Assembly: GCF_038502225.1 (NCBI RefSeq) | Contig: NC_091300.1 | Location: forward strand, 49,703,463 to 49,767,462 | Direction: 5' to 3' | Length of the DNA: 64,000 nt | Source: Cherax quadricarinatus | Taxonomy: Eukaryota > Arthropoda > Malacostraca > Decapoda > Parastacidae | Shown: one piece after another, positions 45,490 through 56,463 of the stretch | Layout: every line of letters begins with the position of its first letter | Position numbering within the stretch: position 1 is the stretch's first letter | Made by a program: the position numbers and the translations under genes | Notes under the pieces: generated by a model | The model's database searches: none | What the model was told of the DNA's origin: nothing | Seen by the model: the letters and a program-made list of their open reading frames with translations, nothing else

Positions 45490-48120
45490 AGAATATTCAC
45501 AGAAACCCGAACAAAGGGCCTTTACAACGAAATATGTATAACTGGGCACAATATTTTTAAATGCGACAGGAAGAAAAGGCAACAAGGGGAGGAGGGGGTT
45601 GTTGACCTGTATATCAAAAAGTCGCTCATCTTCACAGAGATGCTGAACATCACAAATGATGTAGTTGAAGTTCTAACAATAAAGATCGAAGACCAAAACC
45701 TAGTCATTGTGGTTGTATATAAGTCACTAGATACAACTTCAAAACAGTTCAAGGACCAGCTACTGAAAATTTATTATTACCTGGAAAACCTAGTTCCATC
45801 CCCAAGCATCTTACTGCTTGGTGATTTCAACCTAAGGCATACAAAATGGAAGACTGTAGAAAATAATGTTATGCAGAAGCAATCCCTGGAGGCAGCGCAG
45901 AGGAAAAGTCACACACTCATGAGCTGCTAAATCTCTGCAATAAACACAACATAAGTCAGCAGATAGTGAAGCCAGCAACTCTGGAAAACACACTTGACCT
46001 TATCTTCACAAATAGTGAGGACCTGGTAAGAAACATAACAATATCAAAAACGACTAACCCGATCACAGTTTTATCGAATTTCAAACTTAAAAGCACAGTG
46101 GTCTTGACCAACAAAATGCACGCAGTTATGAAGGTGTCTTCACTAAATTCAACTTCAAGAACAAGAACATCGCCTGGGATCAGGAGAACCCTATCTTCAA
46201 TGAAACATGTTGGGAAGATATTTTAAATAACATAGATCCAAACCAGTGCCTTGAAAGGACTAACTTCCTGGTAGCTGAAGTATGTTCAAGGCATATTCCC
46301 CTAAGAAAAAAGAAGAGAAGAGGTAAACTGGAGAGAGAAAGACACTCCGTCTGCAGAAGACGACGAAAAATCACTGAACTTCTCAAGAACGTTAGATTGT
46401 CTGATTCACGGAAGGAAGTGCTGACCAGGGAAGTGGAAAGTATCGAGCTTATCCAGTTAAGCCCTTGTGGCTTAGGATAATAATATACAGGATCCAGGAG
46501 AGACAAGAGAAGCTAAAAGTAATTAGTGAAACTGAAAGAAATTAAAAATATTTCTTTACATATGAAAAAAAAAATAGCAAAAACCACATCTAGTATCAGG
46601 ATCTGGCTCAGATACAGATAACAGCAAAGAAATGGGTGAGATACTGAAATCTCAGTACGACTTTAGATAGTTGCTAATCAGTCTAAAGATCGACAATCCA
46701 AATGACTTTTCATGAATGAGCCTCAAAACTCCGTTAATGTACACCAAATTTCTGACATTACCCTAACTTTACTGGACTTTGAGAAAGCCACTGACAACAT
46801 GCCCATGCACTCAGCCCCAGGCCCAGACTCGTGGAACTGTGTTCATTAAGAACTGAAAGGAAATCCTTTCCGCGTGCCCTAAGTATGCTAAGGAGAAGGA
46901 GCATAGACACGGTGAAATTCTAGTCACTAAAAACAACAGATATAGCCCCACTCCATAAAGGTGGCAGCTAAGCATTAGCTAAGAACAATATACCAATAGG
47001 TCTAACGTCTCACATCATTAAAAAATCTTTGAAAGAGTACTAAGAACATGACTGCAAACCACTCGGAATCCCAAATACTGCACAATCCAGGGCAACATGA
47101 TTTCAGAACTGGTCGCTCGTACCTCTCGCAACTACTGGACCACTATGATATGGTCTTGAATGCACTGGAAAACAAACAGAATGCAGATGAATTATACACA
47201 GATTTTGCGAAAACCTTTGACAAGTGTGATCATCGTGTAATAGCGCACATAATACATGCTAAAGGGATAACTGGCAAAGTCGGCAGATAGATCTTCAACT
47301 TTCTAACCAATCGAACACAAGGAGTAGTGGTAAAAAGAGTTAGATCGGAAAAGCTCTGTTCTACAAGGCACTGAACTGAATATACCTCAATTTCTAATCA
47401 CACAGTAGAGCAGAAAAGTAGTGCGAAGGACCTGGGAGTGGTATTGTCAAAGGATCTCACCTTCAGGGATCACAACAGTGTCACTATTATATCTGCGAAG
47501 AAAATGGTAGGATGGATAGTGAGAACCTTCAAAACAACGGATGCCAAACCAGTGATAATCCTTTTTAAATCATTGGTTCTCTCTAGGTTGGAATACTGCT
47601 GTACATTAACATCTCCATTCAAAGCACATATCAGTTTCGTCGAACACCTTAACTACTGGGAACGTTTGGAAGCACTTGACGTGTACTTAATGGAGCACAG
47701 GAGATAGAGATACATAAAAATCTACACTTGGAAAATCCTAGAAGGAATGATCCCTAATCTTCATACAGAGAACTCCCTGCGAAAGCAAAGGACTTGCCAG
47801 GCGTTGCAACAAACCCGCAATGAAAAGTACACTAAGGTACACTAAGAGAAAACACAATAAGTGTCTGGGACCCAAGACTGTTCAACAGCCTCCCACCAGA
47901 CATAAGGAAAACTACCAATAGTCCCCTGGTTGCATTCAAGAGGGAACTGGACAGATACCTAAAGTCGGTGCAGGATCAGCCGGGCTGTGGTTCGTATGTT
48001 GAATTACGTGCAACCAGCAATAACAGCCCTGTTGATCAGGCCCTGATCCGCTGGGAGGCCTGGTCGTGGACCGGGGCGCGGGGGCGTTGATCCCCGGAAT
48101 ATCTTTCAGGTAGAATCTAG
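45490..48120 (+). pseudogene. Non-LTR retrotransposon remnant, family A
   Basis: Endonuclease at about 45500-46110: VVDLYIKKSLIFTEMLNITN, LVIVVVYKSLDT, LLLGDFNLRHTKWK, TLENTLDLIFTN. After decayed sequence, RT motif A region at 47048-47290 (SYLSQLLDHYDMVLNALENK, YTDFAKTFDKCDHRV). The polymerase box segment is deleted. The C-terminal part is at 47438-47990 (VLSKDLTFRDHNSVTIISAK, LNYWERLEALDVYLMEHRR). The 3' end at 48110-48120 matches the inverted copy at 3890-5190. It has many stops and is inactive. Confidence 0.8.
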
Positions 48121-48159
48121 GTAGATTACAATTATATTCACAAGACAGAGCTAAATGCG

Positions 48160-48960
48160 AACAGGGAAGGCGTGTTTTTCCTGCGTGCTCTCCGAATCTG
48201 TAGCAGTGAATTCCTTGAGGAAAAGTGGTCTTTCATCGAACAAGTATTTTCTAAACTTCACTGTCCTCATCAGTTCATTAGAGATTGCAGATGCCGTGTA
48301 AATAACATTTTTAACTCACCCAGACAGGATACCGCCGAGAGAAGATACATAGTCCTCTCTTCTATCTCCGTTGCCAAACACATCTCCAACATCTTTTCCA
48401 GTACCGCATTCCAACTATCTACCTCTTTATCCACCACAGTCAAAGACATCACCAGTAAGGGACACCAGGTTCAATGCAGGAGTAAACATAATACCTTGCA
48501 ACGATTTCAAACATCCAGAGACCTGCAAGCTCGTATTTCGGAACACCAATATACCAGTAGAACTGGCAACTTGAGGACTGCCTGTGTTTTACACCGAAAC
48601 TCCCACAACCATTTAATTAACTATAGAAAATATTCAGAGACGCATGATCTGGAATCATCACTCATCTGTATACCAGCAATTTCAACCAGAACAACGGCTT
48701 TTAAAACATAGCTGAACCCCTCGCCAAGAAACGTCTTCGTCGGTATCCTACATAACAACAAGCATTAGCCTATGCCGGGCAAGTCTTTCTCAAATCCAGC
48801 TTCTTCTTAACTCCTTATATATATACTCATGTACTCTCTGTTCAGGTAGAACTGTTTGTGACTTGATAAAACCTATTGTGGGGGCGAAACGTAGTCAATA
48901 AAGATCACATTACACTGCATTTGTATCTACTTTTCCATCTGGGTATCTTTGACGTAATGT
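48160..48960 (+). pseudogene. PLE family B remnant with 3' end
   Basis: FFLRALRICSSEFLEEKWSF, FIRDCRCRVNNIFNSPRQDT, then a frame-broken GIY-YIG (GVNIIPCND, then TSRDLQARISEHQYTSRTG and HRNSHNHLINYRKYS). It is a diverged relative of 34836-35660. The 3' end at 48853-48950 has GTGACTTGATAAAACC, hairpin, GAAACGTAGTC and AATAAAGATCACA. The GIY motif is lost to a frameshift (about 48480-48520). Confidence 0.85.
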
Positions 48961-49054
48961 TTCTCCAGCGCAGCAAGAAATGAATACCTTCTGGTGAAGG
49001 AGTGAACTCAAAATTACATCTTAACTTCTTTCCTTGTCTTCAGTAACTACACCT

Positions 49055-49195
49055 TGGTATTAGTTTATAAAAGCCTACTGCGCAAGCGAAACTTCACGTT
49101 GATTATGATACCCAGGTATTGTAAGTGTTTATTCATCATTTTGTCGGTGTTTATACGTTTTCCATAGTCAAAAATGACAGCCACTGTAACGGTCA
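49055..49195 (+). mobile_element. PLE-type end, degenerate
   Basis: TATAAAAGCCTACTGCGC then AAGCGAAACTTCACG, AAGTGTTTATTCATC and the terminus TTGTCGGTGTTTATACG. It is laid out like the others, with no coding part. Confidence 0.5.
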
Positions 49196-52004
49196 AACAC
49201 ATCACGAATGTTTACGTTAGTATGAAGTTAACTTAATGGTAAGGATACAGGACGACCATCCAGGAATTGAATTAATTCCTAAGGTGCTTATAACCCCATA
49301 TTATTTTATTTCCCCAAAATATAATACTACTACTACTACTAAAAATGTATGGATAGACGACCGTGAGGTTTCCCAGTGACAATATGCTATATATATCAAG
49401 TCTCAAGTTAACCATATGTTCCAGCAACATTCGAAGAGAGCTGATGATGGATTTTTGGGTCTATTATTTGCGCTTAGTTTGCAAATAATAAGGACCGCTG
49501 CTGGTTTTCACTGCAGAGGCAAAACGCCGGTAGGCCACATTTAAGCATGGTATGGGACCACGTCTATATGAGAGTGAAATAAAGATCAATAGTGTAATTA
49601 TATCAATAACTGTCTCACACGACAAGATTTGAAACGACAGGCTCAAACGCAGTCATGCGATCACCAAGACACATGTTGCCTACTGTTGTTCAGTAGTATG
49701 GCAACGCCAGTAGTCACAAGAAACACTCGAATTGGTTCAGCCGCTCATATACTACAGAGGAAACTCTAGAAAATAAAGGAAAACAAGTGTAGCGCGAAAA
49801 AAAGTCTTTTATGAATGCTCCAGTTGCCAACTAGAAATGCAAGGGAAAGGTTAGAACAATTGAGAAAATGGTCGCTTCATGAACAGGGATGAATACCTAT
49901 AATAAAAGTCTACTACCAGAGAAATCGAGCAGATCGAGAGAGCGATAGATGAATGCATGTAAGTACAAGGGATCACCTGAGTGATTGATCCAATATTTAC
50001 AACTGATAGGTAAAATGGTGAAAGAAAATACTCCAGTCGGCTAGCACGAGCCACATGGGATCAGCCCCAAAATAAGTGATGATAAAGTCTCTCAGAAGTT
50101 GAGAATATTTGTGAAAAATAACAAGAGTGATATAGACAACTTGAAGGCGAGACAGACGGCCTGCTTCAAGAGTGTTGTTAACATGTATTACTTGTACAAT
50201 ATTATGCTGAGTATTAAATATGATCTGTGGGTCAGCCCATGGCAGTATCCCCTGGCTATCTATGTATTCATACAAGGCATTAATAAGTTCACTAGAATTA
50301 AGTTTAAAGTAACTTCTCCCAAGCAGGTGAGCAGGAGATATCACGGAGAGGCAATGTAATCAAGTGAAAGGGATTCCTTGGACTGCTTCAAGACAGGACA
50401 AAACTAGTCAGGGGTGCAATGAAGATAATAATAGCTGTCATGGTAGTGGAGCATGAGAGAACTCATGGAGAATCGCAAAGATTATTCATATGTTGTAAAA
50501 GAAACAGGGTCAGGGGCGAGCAGCAGGCGGAAATACCAATATGGGTAATTAATATACCTTTGATTTTGATGAATTCCGAGAGTTTCTCTCTCACAAAGCC
50601 TGGCTGGAGCAACATAGAAATCTGCCACAAAAAAACAGATAAGAGAACTAGGCAGGCTGCTGGCTTTCAAAACAATTACATTGTTGGAGGTCCACAGGAA
50701 TGGTCATGATCGCAAAAGAATCAATAGAGGATCGACGAGGATTACTGGAGAGCATCATTGAGAATGAAACCATAAAACACCATGAAATAACTAAGCAAGG
50801 CTTAGCAAAACTGCCTGTTTAGACTGAGCACTATCTAAGCTAACGTCATTAAACTAAAACTGATGGAAGAAAAACTGGAATGACTGCCAGGAATCATACA
50901 CCTTCAGCAGCCATCCTAGAGCCGCAGGCATCCTAAAATAGTTCAGACCCATCACATTAGCCCGCTGGATAACTACCCGATCTTCCATCAGTGGACCATT
51001 GGACACAGATGGTCCAAGTTTCAGTTGTTAGAGTAAGATATACACCGCATCATTATCATCAGAATTCACCACAACCCGAACGTGGGAGAGAAACCTTAAG
51101 ATTATGTTTCGTTCCGTCCTGGACCATTGTTAAATCACAGATGTGATTTAACATTGGTCTAGGACGAACAGTTATTGTGACTTTTTTTTATTAACTATTA
51201 CTGTATCAGAAGGAACTCTAAAACACAGAACAGGAGAACCTTTTTTTAGTATGGAGTGAAAATAATGGAATAATACACCCACTAATTAAGCCGAAAGTGA
51301 ATGAAAAGGTAAGTGGTATTGAAAGTCCTCCGAGAGAGGGAAGGATTGTTCCAGTGCCTCAGATATGCAACACCATCATCAAGGCTTCCCTCTTCAAGGA
51401 TTCCATTTTCATTACATGATACTTATCTACATTAAATTACATCATTCATTTGTCACTCCATTTATTAAATTTATTTAAATCTTGTCAGGTTTTACAGTCA
51501 TTTTATTTTATATTTTGTGTAAGATTTTTGCATCATGCAAATAATCACATACCAGTAGTGTGTACAGTATGTGCGTTTACAAGCATGTGTGTAAATATTA
51601 AAATATGTAAGAAAAATGTATTTTGTATACTATCCTTATACATTCAAGCAGCATATTCCCCAAATTAGAACAGTGAACAATTAGTTTATCTCAGAGATGG
51701 ATATCAACAAGTCTATATACTGGATGTGTTAATGATTATGCAAATACTGCTGTGAAAGGATGATCTATTACGAACTTATAACTTCTAGCTATATTACATA
51801 CATACGACATCTTCAACACTTATAACAAAAATATACTTATCTACTACCACACTATTTGCTGCATAATAACTTGACACTGTAAGAACTTATATAAAGATCA
51901 TAGAAATCTGTTTCTTACTATATCAAGAATTATTTATATATACATTATACCATATATTTATGTATGACACATTCTAGAAGGGATGCATTATAATACCTTT
52001 TTTT
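49196..52004. other. Long stretch without recognisable genes
   Basis: About 2.8 kb of mixed AT-rich sequence. Short frames (for example 49997-50344 minus, 50419-50709 plus) have no motif. The only structures seen are (CTA)n at 49323-49340, a GAGGCAAAACGCC hairpin end near 49505, and the palindrome at 51111-51169. Confidence 0.5.
51111..51169. repeat. Palindrome with PLE-like GAAAC hairpin
   Basis: 28-29 bp arms (GTTCCGTCCTGGACCATTGT, then TAAATCACA, and complement) around GA. On the minus strand it reads GGTCC/GGAAC hairpin, then GAAACATAATC (51115-51097), like a PLE end without CTGANGA. Confidence 0.65.
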
Positions 52005-52160
52005 ATTTGGAAGCGCTACACTGGTGAGGGGGTCACACAGCGCCTGGGTAACTGAAAGTAATCAGGTTTGATACAAGGAAGAGGGAGGTAGCTCCAGTTC
52101 CTAGGATAAAGAGCACTTCACAAGCATCCAGGTGCCCCCATGAAGGGACCAGGTGCATTA
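52005..52160 (+). repeat. Dispersed repeat C, copy 2
   Basis: Matches 43470-43620 with many substitutions. Confidence 0.65.
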
Positions 52161-52477
52161 TTCCTAACCCTATTCAACTTGCGCTAATTCATTCTTCATA
52201 TGCAGCAATATTATTACACAAATAACACATAGCACATACATTGGTCTGTATTTGCTCCTTACAATACATTGCTGCTAATATTCTTATTTTATCACAGTAA
52301 GCTTGGAACCCCTGGCTGCAGAACACTCTCTCACCAACACAAATATATACATACATGTCATTATTTAGCACAAAAAAATATAGATTTCATGATAGCATGT
52401 GATTCGTTTTACAATGTGTTCACTTGATTATTCACGTTAATCAAAATTATTGTATGAGCAGGAGTGAATGACTGAAT

Positions 52478-52480
<3 letters not shown>
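52161..52480. other. Unassigned stretch containing a shared 78-bp patch
   Basis: No gene. Bases 52243-52320 are repeated exactly at 53838-53915. Confidence 0.6.

Positions 52481-52481
<1 letters not shown>

Positions 52482-52525
<44 letters not shown>
52482..52525. repeat. (GA)n microsatellite
   Basis: About 44 bp of GA. A short inverted-arm counterpart lies at 53181-53199. Confidence 0.95.
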
Positions 52526-52528
<3 letters not shown>

Positions 52529-52559
52529 ACGAGTATGAGTAATGTACACTACACCTCAC

Positions 52560-53450
<891 letters not shown>

Positions 53451-54052
53451 AAAACAACCACTGTGAAAGAATAGAGAAATTCCAAGCGCTTTCGTGACTA
53501 CTCACATTATCAAGGAACAATAAAAGTAATGCATCAAAGGAAGGCATATGAAGGGTCTAGACCACACCTCACTATCACATCCCACAACAAAGCAACATCT
53601 GACGCGTGACCCATAAGAAAGAGAACACTGCAGCAGGCCCACGCAACCCATTACCAAACTTTTCTACCCAAGAATTAAGAATTTTAAAGTTTATTATTTG
53701 TCCAATGTATTATTAAATTCTTCCCAAATTCTATTAATTATAAATGGATCTAATTTATATAAACCAAAGGAAATATTCATATTATTGTCAAAATTGCTTT
53801 TTATGAAACAAGATTCAATTATATTCCTGTCAACCATGGTCTGTATTTGCTCCTTACAATACATTGCTGCTAATATTCTTATTTTATCACAGTAAGCTTG
53901 GAACCCCTGGCTGCAACTTTCTCAACTTTTAGAAAATAAATTTGATGGTTAAAATTTCTCACATGAATAAATAGAGCATTGGAATCTTGTCCAGTTCTAA
54001 TGCTATATTTATGTTGTTTTAATCTTAGTTCGAGACTTTTACTAGTTTGACA

Positions 54053-54222
54053 GTGTAAAGTAAAAGGACACAAGTGCAGCTAACGTGACATTTTATTGTG
54101 GCAACGTTTCGTCCTCCAGAAACTTTGTCAAGTCTTCTTCATAAAGCTCCTGGAGAGCGAAACGTTGCCACAATAAAATGTCACATTAGTTTCACTTGTG
54201 TCGTTTTACTTTACATATTGTC
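54053..54222. mobile_element. Miniature palindromic PLE insert with target-site duplication
   Basis: Arms 54053-54130 and 54131-54222. Each has GTGTC(C/G)TTTTACTTTACA, AATAAAATGTCAC, CAACG, the GAAACG box and a hairpin (CTCCTGGAGAG, or GTCCTCCAGAAAC). Host TTTACTAGTTTGA (left, 54036-54050) and TTTATTAGTTTGA (right, 54238-54251) look like a 13-bp duplication with one change. There is no coding sequence. Confidence 0.7.
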
Positions 54223-54301
54223 GGTAATTCTACCAACTTTATTAGTTTGACCGTAATAAACTTCATCGCAAATTTTACAAGGAATCTTATAGACACATCC
54301 G

Positions 54302-54616
54302 TCAGCATTTTGGGGGGAATTCTTTATCAAAAGTTATTTTTACTGTATCAAGATTTTTAAACACAACTTTGATATTAAAAGTCTTAAGAAGAGAAGACAC
54401 ATCAACCAAGTTTTTATGGTAAGGGAGAACCAACATATTTTTAGTTGAATAAGGTTGGTTGTCCCTTTTTGGACTGTAAAAAATATTTCTAGCAATTTTA
54501 AAAGATTTAACAATTACGTTTCTTGGGTATTTCAAATCATTAGCTATTTCATAAATTTTGGATATTTCCTCATCTATGAACTCTGGACTACAAATACGCA
54601 AAGCTCTCAAAAACAT
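54302..54616 (-). pseudogene. PLE family C coding, left arm
   Basis: FLRALRICSPEFIDEEISKI, YEIANDLKYPRNVIVKSFKI and NMLVLPYHKNLVDVSSLLKT (post-RT region before GIY-YIG). The GIY-YIG continuation is cut by the miniature insert and resumes at 54035-53920 (LELRLKQHKYSIRTGQDSN). Stops appear after the second piece. Confidence 0.8.
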
Positions 54617-54664
54617 TGATGTGAAAACAGACAGTTTAACTCTATCTTGATGTGAAGAATAATA

Positions 54665-55327
54665 TTGTACATAGGAACAGTTATTTGTAGGTTTTCTGTA
54701 AATTTCATAGATGAGGAAATATCCAAAAATTATGAAATAGCTAATGATTTGAAATACCTAAGAAACTTAATTGATAAATCTTTTAAAATTGCTAGAAATA
54801 CTTTTTACAATCCAAAAAGGGACAACCAACCTTATTCAACTAAAAATATGTTGGTTCTCCCTTACCATGCAAACTTGGTTGATATGCCTTCTCTTCTTAA
54901 GACTTTTAATATTAAAGTTGTATTTAAAAATCTTGATACAGTAAGAAAACTTTTGATAAAGAATTCCCCCCAAAATGTTGATGGATGTGTCTATAAGATT
55001 CCTTGTAAAATTTGCGATAAAGTTTATTACGATCAAACTGGTAAAAGTCTCGAACTAAGATTAAAACAACATAAATATAGCATTAGAACTGGACAAGATT
55101 CTAATGCTCTATTTATTCATGTGAGAGATTTTAACCATCCAACTGATTTTCAAAAAGTTGAGAAAGTTGTATCAAGCAAGTCCATGGTCGACAGGAATAT
55201 AATTGAATCTTGTTTCATAAAAAGCAGTTTTGACAATAATATGAATATTTCCTTTGGTTTATATAAATTAGATCCATTTACAATTAACAGAATTTGGGAA
55301 GAATTTAATAATGCAGTGGACAAATAA
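54665..55327 (+). CDS. PLE family C post-RT region and GIY-YIG endonuclease, right arm
   Basis: About 210 codons, open, without a real start (5' truncated; the first residues before VNFIDEEISK belong to the palindrome spacer). Residues 14-105 are the linker (NYEIANDLKYLRNLIDKSFK, NMLVLPYHANLVDMPSLLKT). GIY-YIG is at about residues 107-190: VDGCVYKIPCKICDKVYYDQ, TGKSLELRLKQHKYS, with CVY for GIY, VYYDQ for YIG and Arg in LELRLKQH. The change YVG to YYD may reduce activity. The end is IWEEFNNAVDK. Confidence 0.8.
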   Translation: MYIGTVICRFSVNFIDEEISKNYEIANDLKYLRNLIDKSFKIARNTFYNPKRDNQPYSTKNMLVLPYHANLVDMPSLLKTFNIKVVFKNLDTVRKLLIKNSPQNVDGCVYKIPCKICDKVYYDQTGKSLELRLKQHKYSIRTGQDSNALFIHVRDFNHPTDFQKVEKVVSSKSMVDRNIIESCFIKSSFDNNMNISFGLYKLDPFTINRIWEEFNNAVDK

Positions 55328-55593
55328 TAAATTTTAAAATTCTTAATTCTTGGGTGGAATAGTTGGGTTGCGTGAAGGACCTGTCTAGTTTGGCCAGGGG
55401 GCCTGCTGCAGTGTTCTCTTTCTTATGGGTCGTACATCAGATGTTGCTTTGTTGTGGGATGTGATAGTGAGGTGTGATCTAAACCCTTTATATGCCTTCC
55501 TCTGATGCATTACTTTTATTGTTCCTTGATAATGTGAGTAGTCACGAAAGTGCTTGTTATTTCTCTATTCTTTCACAGTGGTTGTTTTACATA

Positions 55594-55706
<113 letters not shown>

Positions 55707-55714
55707 ATATCAAC

Positions 55715-56385
55715 ACTGCAACTAGCTGAGGACTCGAACCCATGTCCTTTTGGCCTGCCACATGCTGAGCGAAAATCACATGATGCTCTATCCCACAGGA
55801 CCAGCAAATCCTACATGAATCACGCACGCAGTAGAGCTAGGTGTGTTACTGTGATCAGAGGACATGCGGTGGTGTTAGTGCCTCTGAGATAATTTAATTC
55901 TTCTCCCCGTTTGGAGTACTACCCTCTACGAGCGAGTGGTATTTAATCAATATCAACACTGTGACTAATCGAGGACTCGAACCCATGTCGTTTTGGCCCT
56001 CTTCATGGTTAGCGAGAAATCACATGACGCTCTAAGCCACAGAACCACGAATTCCGGCTAGTTGCAGTGTTGTTATTGATTAAATGCCACTCGTTCGTGG
56101 TTACAATAATACATATACTGTTCGTAGAGGTTAGTACACCAAACAACGAGAAGAATGAAATTAACTCATAGGCACCCACACCACAATGTCCTCGGATCAT
56201 GGCTAAACACCAAGATCAGCTGAGTGCGTGATTCTTGTAAGATTTGGTGGTCCTGTGGGTTAGAGCATCATGTGATTCTCGCTCACCATGAAGTGGGCCA
56301 AAACGACATGGGTTCGAGTCCTCGGCTAGTTGCTATGTTGTTTTTGATTAAATACCACTCGTTCGTGGTTACAATAATATATATT

Positions 56386-56390
<5 letters not shown>
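55715..56390. repeat. tRNA-derived SINE D cluster, three copies
   Basis: Copies at 55725-55830 (minus), 55975-56060 (minus) and 56240-56330 (plus). The plus copy has a box A-like TGGGTTAGAG (56256-56265) and an exact box B, GGTTCGAGTCC (56311-56321). Downstream is TTGATTAAATACCACTCGTT, shared by the copies (56085-56100 inverted; 56343-56362). They are not tRNA genes: the head is too diverged to fold as a tRNA. The plus copy leads into (AT)n and then the RTE. Confidence 0.8.

Positions 56391-56463
<73 letters not shown>
56391..56463. repeat. (AT)n microsatellite
   Basis: About 70 bp of AT, joined to the RTE 5' end at TAGGTAGGTTGG. Confidence 0.97.

Noticed and set aside
56240..56330. A tRNA gene
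   Set aside because: Boxes A and B are present, but the sequence does not fold with proper acceptor and anticodon arms and it recurs as a dispersed repeat. It is better explained as a SINE head.
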